Translations under genes and position numbers: made by a program
Notes under the pieces: generated by a model
Seen by the model: only the letters and a program-made list of their open reading frames with translations
Databases searched by the model: none
What the model was told of the DNA's origin: nothing
Shown here: piece after piece, positions 46,775 through 54,377 of the stretch
Position numbering within the stretch: position 1 is the stretch's first letter
How the letters are laid out: every line of letters starts with the position of its first letter
Assembly (NCBI GenBank): GCA_903823025.1
Contig: CAIJRK010000047.1
Location: 62,001-126,000 of the forward strand
DNA length: 64,000 bases
DNA from: an uncultured beta proteobacterium
GTDB lineage: Bacteria > Pseudomonadota > Gammaproteobacteria > Burkholderiales > Burkholderiaceae_C
Direction: 5' to 3'

Positions 46775-47776
46775 ATGACTGAGAAATTCACTACTGGAAC
46801 TGAGAGTCCGTGCATGACGAAAGACCTCTTCGGCATGGCGCAACCCGCCCGCACCCGCAAGCAAGGTGCCGCACCAATGAAACCCCCTGTTTCAATCAAA
46901 GTGCAGGTGCTGGCGCTACGCCGGGGCCATTCACTGCGTGAGGTTGCCGCAAAAACTGGCCTGCCGTTGGGAACCGTGAAAACAATCTGTTCCCGTTCTG
47001 GCGCTTTTCGTGACAACCAGGCGGTGCGCAACCTGTTCACCCTGCCAGCAATTCAAACCAGCACCAGCACCGCACTGGCCTTGCCCACGCTGCCGCCTGA
47101 ATCAGTCGTGACGGGTGACAAGGAGATTGATGCCGTGTTGTGGTTGCGTGAAGTCATCAAGACCGGGCAGGCCGACTTAATCGAGAAGGCCATGCTGGGG
47201 GCAAAGCGCATCAAGACGCCATTGAAAGAACTGGAGAAGCGTTACTTGGAACACTTGGTTTCAAAGAACCCCGGCAATTGGACGGTGGCCTTTCAAACCT
47301 TTAACTTCGCTGACCTTGAGGGGCTGGCGCGAACATCCACACAGACGCTAACCCGCAAGAACGAAGCCGTGGCCCGGTTTGGCAGTACCGACAACCTGTT
47401 TACCGATACCCCGGCTGAACAGTTCGCCATTGATACGCTGACCGGGTTGAAGCAAGACAGGATGATGATGTTTGATGACAAGCAAGTAGATGCCCGATTC
47501 AACGACCGCCCGGACTTGATGCCCCACACCTTGAGCGACTGCCTGCACGAGCTGGCCTACTGGCACGACCTTTACACCTTGCGCCATGCGGTACACCGTG
47601 ACGCAGGCGACCCTGGACGTGAAGCCTATGCCCGCGAACTGTTCGCCTTTCGTTGTCTGGCACACATCAAACCCAAGACCAAGCCCGAAGCCGTCGCCGT
47701 GTTTCGCTGGCTGGCTGACAGTGAGCGCATGGATGACACCGAGACCGAAGGCATCCTGTTAAACCTCATTAGCTGA
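46775..47776 (+). CDS. HTH-containing element protein of unknown function (333 aa)
   Basis: The ATG at 46775 follows GGAGAGGCTGCA. An HTH-like segment is present near residues 40-75 (VLALRRGHSLREVAAKTGLPLGTVKTICS), so it may bind DNA. The rest is helical, with FADLEGLARTSTQTLTRKNEAVAR in the middle, and ends with LLNLIS. A 17-bp palindromic motif lies inside its 5' part and another overlaps its stop codon. I do not recognise a family; a regulatory or replication role is inferred from position. Confidence 0.65.
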   Translation: MTEKFTTGTESPCMTKDLFGMAQPARTRKQGAAPMKPPVSIKVQVLALRRGHSLREVAAKTGLPLGTVKTICSRSGAFRDNQAVRNLFTLPAIQTSTSTALALPTLPPESVVTGDKEIDAVLWLREVIKTGQADLIEKAMLGAKRIKTPLKELEKRYLEHLVSKNPGNWTVAFQTFNFADLEGLARTSTQTLTRKNEAVARFGSTDNLFTDTPAEQFAIDTLTGLKQDRMMMFDDKQVDARFNDRPDLMPHTLSDCLHELAYWHDLYTLRHAVHRDAGDPGREAYARELFAFRCLAHIKPKTKPEAVAVFRWLADSERMDDTETEGILLNLIS

Positions 47777-47801
47777 AACAGGGGGTTTCACTGCAACAAC
47801 C

Positions 47802-47827
47802 AGCCCACCTAGCCCGTGGGCTTTTTT
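47802..47827 (+). terminator. Intrinsic terminator after the 333-aa gene
   Basis: AGCCCAC (47802-47808) pairs with GTGGGCT (47816-47822) across a 7-base loop, followed by TTTTTT. Confidence 0.85.
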
Positions 47828-47983
47828 ACGCCTGCCAGCACCATATTGCTGACATCAACAACATGGTGCGACAAGCCCGGCCATGCTCTGAGCTGGTGCC
47901 GCTACGGTGCCCGCAAACAGGCCAGCCCGTGCTTCATTGGCCGCGCTGGTGCCACTGGGTTGACGGCATCGAACAGGCGCATG

Positions 47984-48147
47984 GGTAGGGGCATCCCAAT
48001 GTTGACGGCGTGGGCCTGCCAGTACCGCCGCCCCTCAATCTACGCACGCCCGCGAAACTTCGATAGGGGGTGAGGTAGGGGCATATCAAAGTTGACGGCA
48101 TGACCTGGTGAACACCGCCGCCCCTTGTTTTGCGCACGCCCGCGAAT
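47984..48147. repeat. Pair of 74-base imperfect tandem repeats (period 90)
   Basis: Copy A (47984-48057) and copy B (48074-48147) align without gaps. Shared blocks are GGTAGGGGCAT, GTTGACGGC, ACCGCCGCCCC and CGCACGCCCGCGAA. A third diverged copy (about 48379-48436) shares TGCCAGTACCGCCGCC with copy A. They may form RNA structures or protein-binding arrays. Confidence 0.7.
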
Positions 48148-48268
48148 TGAAACTTTTTTTCAGTGACGCCTGGACGCATGGCCGGGGGGCATCAAGAGTC
48201 CAGAGCTTTGCCGATTCATAGACCGCATCCTTCCCACGCGCGGATTAAAAACCCCCTCACAGTTTTAT

Positions 48269-48374
48269 TCAAAATGAAATCAAAATGAAATCAGCAAATA
48301 AATGTTGCCCGCCATAGGGGAGCGCACTGTTTTCACCGTCGTTTGAATAGGCCATTTAATCAAAATGAATCAGC
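48269..48374. repeat. Iteron-like AT-rich repeats
   Basis: TCAAAATGAAA is repeated head to tail at 48269-48279 and 48280-48290, followed by TCAGC. TCAAAATGAATCAGC recurs at 48360-48374. AT-rich iterons beside a primase-helicase gene are typical of replication origins. Confidence 0.45.
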
Positions 48375-48703
48375 GAAGGCAGGGGGACTTCAATGTCTGG
48401 CGCCTATGTTTGCCAGTACCGCCGCCCTCAATCGAGGTGCTATCCCTAACCAAAAAAAGTACGAAGTGGAAACTGCACTTGTCCTGTTTTCTGGTGCTGG
48501 CCTAGTTCTGTGATTGTTACGAAATGAAGTTTTAATGGATTCGATGCTGTACCGGGCATCACATCGAAAACAGGTTCTCCAATGGAAACCCCCTGTTTCA
48601 CCGTGCCACTTTCAGAAAAGTACCGTCAAAAGTACCGCCAAAAATAATTGTGTCTCCACGTTTGAGCCTGGCGACACACGCGACACAAGCCGCCTACCCA
48701 TTT

Positions 48704-48745
48704 AGTGATAATCACAAAATACAATTAACGTGACAGTCACGAAAT
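48704..48745. promoter_or_regulatory. Two operator-like palindromes before the 90-aa gene
   Basis: AGTGATAATCACAAAAT (48704-48720) and CGTGACAGTCACGAAAT (48729-48745) share the pattern GTGAnnnTCACrAAAT with a 25-base spacing. A degenerate relative is at 48509-48525. They lie 10-50 bases before the next ATG. Confidence 0.6.
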
Positions 48746-48754
48746 AGGAGAACC

Positions 48755-49027
48755 ATGATGGACATACCTAAGAAACCCGGACGCCCTGCCAAGTTGGGCC
48801 AAGCCATGCCCGCCAAGCAACGTGCTGCCGCCTACCGCGCGCGCCAGTATGAGAATGCCAGCATGGCGCATGAAAACCTGAACAGTGCCACCACGCCGGT
48901 TCTGCTGGCTGGGCTGGCGCGACAACTCAAGGCGACAAGTGACGCAGGCCACGCCGACACCGCCAAAGACATTGCAGGCCGCATCATCAAAGAATTATGT
49001 TCGCGTCACAAAATCACATTGCCGTGA
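48755..49027 (+). CDS. Small basic element protein (90 aa), possible DNA-binding regulator
   Basis: The product begins MMDIPKKPGRPAKLGQAM and continues PAKQRAAAYRARQ, a Lys/Arg/Pro-rich N-terminus with an AT-hook-like GRP, followed by a helical region ending ELCSRHKITLP. AGGAGAACC precedes the ATG (48755, or 48758). The twin palindromes upstream suggest an autoregulated DNA-binding protein. I do not recognise the family. Confidence 0.6.
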   Translation: MMDIPKKPGRPAKLGQAMPAKQRAAAYRARQYENASMAHENLNSATTPVLLAGLARQLKATSDAGHADTAKDIAGRIIKELCSRHKITLP

Positions 49028-49177
49028 CGCCTTGAGCCTGGCTGGCTGCTGAAATATCGCCAGCAACCGACGCGCCTAGTACCGTCGCCCTCCCTTCTTT
49101 TAACGCTAACCGTGAAAATGAAGGAGATTAAATCCTCGTTTCATGCCCCGCCGTGGGTTTATTGCTGGCGCGAAGTT

Positions 49178-49239
49178 CTGGCTACATGGTGGCTACACGG
49201 TACAAAACTATGTACTGGTGGCTACATGGTGGCTACATG
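49178..49239. repeat. Four 11-bp repeats at the right end (arm-type candidates)
   Basis: GTGGCTACATG occurs exactly at 49218-49228 and 49229-49239. Near-copies are at 49178-49188 (first bases CT instead of GT) and 49189-49199 (ACACG instead of ACATG). The motif is the same as in front of the integrase. Confidence 0.7.
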
Positions 49240-49250
49240 GCGCACCCATG

Positions 49251-49284
49251 AAAAAAGCCTGCTACGTATTAAATAGCAGGCTTT
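49251..49284 (-). terminator. Element-supplied terminator for tRNA-Phe
   Basis: AAAGCCTGCTA (49254-49264) pairs perfectly with TAGCAGGCTTT (49274-49284). Six A residues on the plus strand give a T-run on the minus-strand transcript of tRNA-Phe. It replaces the original terminator that is now at 39633-39665. Confidence 0.8.
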
Positions 49285-49306
49285 CCTTTACCCATAAGGG
49301 TTTGAA

Positions 49307-49354
49307 TGGTGGCCCGGGGCGGAATCGAACCACCGACACAAGGATTTTCAATCC
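49307..49354. repeat. Right attachment site (within tRNA-Phe)
   Basis: 48 bases identical to 39680-39727. This is the 3' half of the functional tRNA-Phe, restored by the element's copy. Confidence 0.93.
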
Positions 49355-49382
49355 TCTGCTCTACCGACTGAGCTACCAGGCC
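49307..49382 (-). tRNA. tRNA-Phe (anticodon GAA), integration target
   Basis: A complete 76-nt cloverleaf on the minus strand with encoded CCA. The 5' acceptor GGCCTGG pairs with CCGGGCC, the D arm has AGCTCAGTCGGTAGAGC, the anticodon loop TTGAAAA, and the T arm GGTTCGATTCC. Its 3' 48 bases are the right attachment site, so the gene remains functional after integration. Confidence 0.96.
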
Positions 49383-49436
49383 TAAGCTAAAAATTATAGC
49401 AGCATCTTGCGCCTACAAAAGAACAAAGTCGGCGGT

Positions 49437-50114
49437 TTAAGCGCCGTGACGCTTACTCTTTGTCAGATCAACCCCCAACTGCTTGAGCTTTCGATACAAA
49501 TGCGTCCGCTCCAGTCCGGTTTTTTCGGCGACACGCGTCATCGACCCGTTTTCTTTGAACAAATGAAATTCAAAGTAAGATTTTTCAAACTCATCGCGCG
49601 CATCGCGCAAAAGCTTGTCCAGCATGAAACTTTGCTGCGCTTGCGGGCCTGTCTCGACAACGGCTAGTGCGGACTGTGCCACGAAGGCGGCGATATCGAC
49701 GATAGGCGTCACTTTCGCGGCCATGAGGGGCGCGGAGGACGCGTTGCCTGCACCCCGTGCCAAGCCCTGCTCCACCGCTTTTAGCAATTTTTGCAAGGTG
49801 ATGGGTTTTTCCAGGAAAGCCAGCGCACCAATTTTGGTGGCTTCAACCGCCGTCTCAATGGTGGCGTGGCCACTCATCATGATGACGGGCATCGTGAGGG
49901 CGCCGGTACTGGCCCACTCCTTGAGCAGCGAGACGCCATCGGTGTCAGGCATCCAGATGTCGAGCAGCACTAAGTCGGGTCGCTCACGCAGACGGGCGGC
50001 ACGCGCTTGCGCTGCATTTTCAGCCACTTCAACGCTGTGGCCTTCGTCGTTCAAAATTTCCGACAACAGGTCGCGAATACCCAACTCATCATCAACTACC
50101 AATATATTTGCCAT
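49437..50114 (-). CDS. Response regulator with receiver and Fis-type HTH (NtrX-like, no AAA+ domain)
   Basis: The product (225 aa) has an N-terminal receiver (phospho-acceptor Asp52 in LVLLDIWMPDTDG, Lys103 in LEKPITL) and a C-terminal Fis-like HTH (MTRVAEKTGLERTHLYRKLKQLGVDL). The AAA+ domain of NtrX is absent between them; instead there is a linker of about 60 residues. The ATG at 50114 was chosen from the receiver N-terminus. It is downstream of an NtrY-type kinase, its likely partner. Confidence 0.85.
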   Translation of the reverse strand: MANILVVDDELGIRDLLSEILNDEGHSVEVAENAAQARAARLRERPDLVLLDIWMPDTDGVSLLKEWASTGALTMPVIMMSGHATIETAVEATKIGALAFLEKPITLQKLLKAVEQGLARGAGNASSAPLMAAKVTPIVDIAAFVAQSALAVVETGPQAQQSFMLDKLLRDARDEFEKSYFEFHLFKENGSMTRVAEKTGLERTHLYRKLKQLGVDLTKSKRHGA

Positions 50115-50163
50115 AAACTTTCGCGTCCCTTGAATATGCCTGTGTTGTTCCGGATGTACCTGA

Positions 50164-52455
50164 CTAAACCGTCTCAACGTTTTCGATGGCGAATGATAAC
50201 GACACTTGCGCGCCCACCACTTTACCGTCTTCCACGCGGTTGGCGATGTCAACACGCGTGCCGTGCTCATCGGCGATTTTTTTAACGACGGCCAAGCCCA
50301 GACCTGTTCCTCGGGCTTTGGTGGTCACGTAAGGCTCGAAAGCACGTTTAAGAATATGTTCCGGGAACCCGGTGCCGCAGTCCAGCACGCTCAAGCGGAC
50401 ACGCCCAGCCATTTCAATGCACTGCGTTTGAATCACGACCGAATGTGTGGCTCCGGTGTGACCTGCCGTTTCTGTGGCATCTTGCGCATTTTGTAGCAAG
50501 TTGTGCAGCACTTGGCGTAATTGCTGACTGTCACCCAACACCCTTGGACTGTGAGGGTCGAGACTCATTTGCACCGGCACTTGGGCGGTTTCACTGGCAT
50601 ATAACTGCAGCACATCGAGCACCAGCGCGTTCAAATCAACCGGTCTTAACTCGGCGGCGGGCAGTCGCGCATAGTCCCGGAATTCATTGACCAGGCGTTT
50701 CATGGCCTCAACTTGATCCACGATAGTTTTGACAGACTTGGTCAGCAAGGCTTGTTCAGGCGGGGCGACCTTGCCGGTTAGCTTCATCTCCAGGCGTTCA
50801 GCGGAGAGTTGAATCGGGGTCAACGGATTTTTGATTTCATGCGCCAGACGTCGGGCAACTTCGCCCCAGGCTTGTGCGCGCTGGGCAGAAACAATCTCCG
50901 AGATGTCATCAAAGACCAGCAGCCGCGAAGCATCTGGCAGCTCGGCGCCACGCGCAACCAACGTCAGCGCGTTGGTGGTTTGTTTGCCCGCCAGTTCAAC
51001 CACCACGTTACCCAGTTCAAAAGACTGCTGCCAGTGATCCAGACCATGTTCGCTGCGCGTGCCCAGAAAAGAATCGAACTGGGCCTGCACGTTTTTGCCA
51101 AACATTTGCATCCCGTCGATGTCGGTTAGACGGGAGCCTTCGTAGGCCGCCAGAGGCACCCGAAGAATGCGCGTCGCCCCCGGGTTGGACGATTGAATGA
51201 CCCCTTGCGCATCGAGCACCATGACACCAGCGGTCAGGTTATCAAGAATCGTTTGTAAGTTGGCGCGGGCGGCATTGACCTGTTCCATGCTGGACTGAAC
51301 CGACTGCCGGGCCTCTGATAGTTGTTGCGTCATGACGGCAAATGACCGGGTTAAGCCGTCCAGTTCGTCACGACCGTGCAGAAAAGCCTTGGGCGTTAAA
51401 TCGCCAGCGGCCACCTGGCTGACGCCATCAGCCAGCACCAGCAACGGACGCGCAATCTGGTTGCCCAGCACCACCGCCAACAACACCGCCCCAAATACGG
51501 CCAAAAACAAACTGAGCGTCAAGGTTCCGATGTACATACGACGCAAGCCTTCGCGCGCCAAGGCTCGCTCCTGGTATTCCCGATTGGCCTCCGTGACCGC
51601 CAAAGCGTAGGCGACCAGCGTGGGCGGCAAGGTCTTGATGGCCAGGAGAAAACGCGGCTCACTCAGTAGTCCAAAACTGCTGCTGGACATCAGCACCAGC
51701 GCTTTGATGCGGGCATTAGCGGCGACATCTGGCCCCGCATCATCAAGCCCCTCAATCCAGGTCACGGACTTTTGGACACGAGCCTGGCGTAACTGCTGTG
51801 AACTGGGCCGTTCCGGATTGAGCTGGTAGCGGGCTTGTCCCACGGCCGCCATCAACTGCCCGGAGGCGCTCCAGAGCATCAGATCACTGGCGCCTAATTG
51901 GTCGCGCACGCGCTCCAGCGGCAACACCGCTCTAGCATTTTCCGTGTCGGCCAATTGCAACGCGGCGTCTCGCGTCTTGCTCGCCAAATCAGTGGACAAG
52001 GTTTCCAGCGTGACACGCCCCAGATTTAGCCCGGCATCCAGCGCTTGCTCAACCTTGACGTCAAACCAGCTCTCAATGGAGCGTGACACAAACTGGTACG
52101 ACACCACGTAAATCAGCATCCCTGGCACAAACCCGGCCAAAGCAAAAATAGCGGCTAGCTTGACCAGCAGCCGACTCCCGAATTTCCCTTGATGCAAGCG
52201 CTTTAAAAGTCGAAAAGCAACCCAGACAATAACAACCAGCAACAAGCCTGCAACCACCATGTTCAACACAAAAAGACGGGCGTAATTACGCTCGTACATC
52301 TCGCGATTGGTGGTGGCTTGTGTGAGCAAAAACAGCAGTACCAAGCCTACGGCAACCATAGTGGCCAGCCCGGCGCCCACAGTCCAACGCAGAGTACGTG
52401 CGTTTTTTAGTGAAAAACGGTTAGCCCAAGGCGTAGTTGGATCAATAGGATTCAA
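50164..52455 (-). CDS. NtrY-like membrane histidine kinase
   Basis: The product (763 aa) has about four transmembrane segments with a periplasmic part (about 30-300), a HAMP linker near residue 335-390, a PAS domain (about 400-500), a HisKA domain with the H-box HEIKNPLTPIQLSAERLEMK (His near residue 535) and a C-terminal ATPase domain (GLGLAVVKKIADEHG and LDCGTGFPEHI). It senses an envelope or nitrogen/redox signal and phosphorylates the regulator encoded just downstream. It overlaps the DUF4390 gene by 4 bases. Confidence 0.9.
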   Translation of the reverse strand: MNPIDPTTPWANRFSLKNARTLRWTVGAGLATMVAVGLVLLFLLTQATTNREMYERNYARLFVLNMVVAGLLLVVIVWVAFRLLKRLHQGKFGSRLLVKLAAIFALAGFVPGMLIYVVSYQFVSRSIESWFDVKVEQALDAGLNLGRVTLETLSTDLASKTRDAALQLADTENARAVLPLERVRDQLGASDLMLWSASGQLMAAVGQARYQLNPERPSSQQLRQARVQKSVTWIEGLDDAGPDVAANARIKALVLMSSSSFGLLSEPRFLLAIKTLPPTLVAYALAVTEANREYQERALAREGLRRMYIGTLTLSLFLAVFGAVLLAVVLGNQIARPLLVLADGVSQVAAGDLTPKAFLHGRDELDGLTRSFAVMTQQLSEARQSVQSSMEQVNAARANLQTILDNLTAGVMVLDAQGVIQSSNPGATRILRVPLAAYEGSRLTDIDGMQMFGKNVQAQFDSFLGTRSEHGLDHWQQSFELGNVVVELAGKQTTNALTLVARGAELPDASRLLVFDDISEIVSAQRAQAWGEVARRLAHEIKNPLTPIQLSAERLEMKLTGKVAPPEQALLTKSVKTIVDQVEAMKRLVNEFRDYARLPAAELRPVDLNALVLDVLQLYASETAQVPVQMSLDPHSPRVLGDSQQLRQVLHNLLQNAQDATETAGHTGATHSVVIQTQCIEMAGRVRLSVLDCGTGFPEHILKRAFEPYVTTKARGTGLGLAVVKKIADEHGTRVDIANRVEDGKVVGAQVSLSFAIENVETV

Positions 52456-53087
52456 AGGTCACCTTCGAGCAAAAGCGGCTGACGGGCAGAGGCGGAGATA
52501 TCCCAATCAGTCTGGCCCAACATGCCAATTTGCAAGGGACGCGGCAGTTGCGACACATCCAGATGAAAGCGAAAGTCAACCAAATGGCGCTGTGTCAAAT
52601 CCAAGTCGGCGATGTCCGCAATTTTCCAGTGCGACAAGCGTTGCACAGCAGCCAAGGCATCAGCCATGGTGTCAAAGTTGCGATTCAGGGCCAAGCCTAG
52701 CCCGGTGTTGGTCATCACGCCCGAGGTGACGTTGAGTCGCCAGCGACGCGTTAACGGCTGAAAGGCCAGCCGCATGTGACGCTCGACACTCACCACCTTT
52801 TTATTGGCCCAATACCACCGTTCCAGCAAAATGTCGGCTTCGGCGACAAAGATTAGAGCCACGCCCTTGAGGAGTGCATCCTGAACAGCAGCTGACAATT
52901 CAAAGTCAACCGTTGCAGTCAACAGCACGGCATCGCCGACGCGCTCAAGCTGCAACAAAGAGACATGGGTGCTCAGGGCTTGCGCCTGCGAGGGAGTTGG
53001 ACAACTCCACACCAGACAGACGCAGGCCAGCCAACCGATCAAGTCAAGCCGTGTTTTTTTCAAGCAGTGCGTAATAAAAGCCGTCAT
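52452..53087 (-). CDS. DUF4390 periplasmic protein
   Basis: The product (211 aa) has an N-terminal signal helix (LDLIGWLACVCLVWSC near residues 14-29) and a mostly beta body with LLERWYWANKKVVSVERHMRL and LTRRWRLNVTSG, typical of DUF4390. Function unknown, but it is conserved between rsmB and this two-component pair. The ATG at 53087 lies inside the rsmB 3' end and is a weak start choice; a TTG eight codons further is possible. It ends inside the kinase start (4-base overlap). Confidence 0.8.
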   Translation of the reverse strand: MTAFITHCLKKTRLDLIGWLACVCLVWSCPTPSQAQALSTHVSLLQLERVGDAVLLTATVDFELSAAVQDALLKGVALIFVAEADILLERWYWANKKVVSVERHMRLAFQPLTRRWRLNVTSGVMTNTGLGLALNRNFDTMADALAAVQRLSHWKIADIADLDLTQRHLVDFRFHLDVSQLPRPLQIGMLGQTDWDISASARQPLLLEGDL

Positions 53088-54372
53088 GGTCAAAAGCTGG
53101 ATTGTCAGGGGTGGCATGGTCAAGCACCTTGTTATGAGGCAACAAATGCCCTGGCGAAGGCAGCAAGGTAGCCTGCGGGTGGTGCGCAAGGAACGCTTTG
53201 ATTTGATCTGCGCCTTCGGCCCTGAACACCGAGCAGGTACAGTACAGCAGTCGGCCACCCGGTTTCAATAAGGCCCACAGCGCTTTAAGCAGCCGGGCTT
53301 GGATAAGCGCCAATTGGGCAATATCAGATTCACGGCGCAACCAGCGAACATCCGGGTGGCGACGCACAATGCCCGAGGCCGAGCAGGGCGCATCGAGCAA
53401 AATTGCATCGAACAGCTGACCATCCCACCAAGTCGCGGTGTGGGCCGCATCAGCCACCACAACTTGCGCTTGCAGGCGCAGGCGTTGCAGCGTTTGATGA
53501 ATTTTTTCACAGCGGGTGGCGTCCACATCCAGCGCGGTGACTTCGCTGTCCGCTATCTCCAGCAAATGAGCCGTTTTGCCACCGGGCGCGGCGCAGGCAT
53601 CCAGAATGCGCAAAGGGCCGTTTGACTTCAAGCCCGACAGCAACAGCGGGGCCGCCAACTGGGCGGCAGCGTCTTGTACGGACACCACGCCATCGGTAAA
53701 ACCCGGCAACACTTGCACGGGTTTGGGCTGTGCCAAAGTCACACCCCAAGTGCCCGCTGGCGTCGCTTCAAGCCCGGCTTGTTTCAGGGTTTGCAAATAA
53801 GCCTGCTGGTTTGAGCGCCGGATATTTACCCGCAGCGTCATCGGGGCATGGCGATTATTGGCCTCAAGAATGGCACGCCAATCCTGAGGCCACTCCTTTT
53901 GAAGTCGGTCAATCCACCATTTGGGATGATTCCAAACCGCTACCGGTTTTTTGTCTGTGCTGGCAACCAACATCTCACGTTCGCGCAGAAAGCGACGCAA
54001 ACAGGCGTTGATAAAACTGGCTTGTGCACTGGTCGCAGCACTCCGCTTGGCCGCTTCTACCGCTTGGTTCACCAGCGTAAAGACCTCATACGGCGCGTCT
54101 TCTTCACGCCAGGCCAAAGCCAGTGCGGTGCACAGCAGTGCATCAGCCGGTGGCGGGGGTGAACGGCTGGCGAGCAATTGCCGCAGAGCCTCTGCCCGCC
54201 CCAGCGAACGCAGGACATGAAAAGTCAAAGCCTGAACACCAGGGCGCAAATCGGCAGACACATGAGCCAGGGCTGCCGTGCCGGATACGCCTTCACGAAT
54301 GTCTTGCAAGACGGTGGCGGTGGCTTGTAACTGCCGCCATAAGGGAATTTTTTGTTCGTTCAAATCCATCAT
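53044..54372 (-). CDS. rsmB: 16S rRNA (cytosine-C5) methyltransferase RsmB
   Basis: RsmB (442 aa) methylates C967 of 16S rRNA using S-adenosylmethionine. It has an N-terminal NusB-like helical domain (about 10-150) and a Rossmann methyltransferase domain with LDACAAPGGKTAHLLEI, LLDAPCSASGIVRRHPDVRW (catalytic Cys) and LLYCTCSVFRAEG (second Cys). It lies between the second LemA-like gene and DUF4390. Confidence 0.93.
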   Translation of the reverse strand: MMDLNEQKIPLWRQLQATATVLQDIREGVSGTAALAHVSADLRPGVQALTFHVLRSLGRAEALRQLLASRSPPPPADALLCTALALAWREEDAPYEVFTLVNQAVEAAKRSAATSAQASFINACLRRFLREREMLVASTDKKPVAVWNHPKWWIDRLQKEWPQDWRAILEANNRHAPMTLRVNIRRSNQQAYLQTLKQAGLEATPAGTWGVTLAQPKPVQVLPGFTDGVVSVQDAAAQLAAPLLLSGLKSNGPLRILDACAAPGGKTAHLLEIADSEVTALDVDATRCEKIHQTLQRLRLQAQVVVADAAHTATWWDGQLFDAILLDAPCSASGIVRRHPDVRWLRRESDIAQLALIQARLLKALWALLKPGGRLLYCTCSVFRAEGADQIKAFLAHHPQATLLPSPGHLLPHNKVLDHATPDNPAFDHDGFYYALLEKNTA

Positions 54373-54377
54373 TAAAC

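Larger units (their letters stand above)
47828..48754. other. Repeat-rich non-coding zone of the element (candidate origin/control region)
   Basis: About 0.93 kb without a convincing gene. It contains two ungapped 74-base repeats (47984-48057 and 48074-48147, period 90) and a diverged third copy near 48379-48436. There are iteron-like TCAAAATGAAA repeats (48269-48290, with related TCAAAATGAATCAGC at 48360-48374), a copy of the 17-bp palindromic motif at 48584-48600, AAAAGTACCG repeats at 48616-48637, and operator-like palindromes at 48704-48745. The only frame of any length (48514-48705) has no ribosome-binding site. Confidence 0.6.
39680..49354. mobile_element. Integrated element in tRNA-Phe, satellite- or IME-like (9.7 kb)
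   Basis: The element is defined by a perfect 48-bp direct repeat (39680-39727 and 49307-49354), which is the 3' half of tRNA-Phe. It carries a tyrosine integrase at the left end, reading inward. Next come an antidote-like gene, unknown genes, an AlpA/Xis-like protein, a coupled chain of small genes, a primase-helicase, an HTH protein, a repeat-rich non-coding zone and a last small gene. No capsid, portal, terminase, relaxase or type IV secretion gene is visible, and no resistance or metabolic cargo. All genes read left to right. Confidence 0.9.

Noticed and set aside
47816-48073. 85-codon frame in the repeat-rich zone
   Set aside because: No ribosome-binding site, and it runs through the repeats, which are conserved as DNA rather than in one frame.
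47984-48147. CRISPR array
   Set aside because: Only two long imperfect copies, no short uniform repeats with unique spacers, and no cas genes.
48514-48705. 63-codon frame before the 90-aa gene
   Set aside because: It starts beside operator-like repeats, has no ribosome-binding site and covers regulatory motifs.
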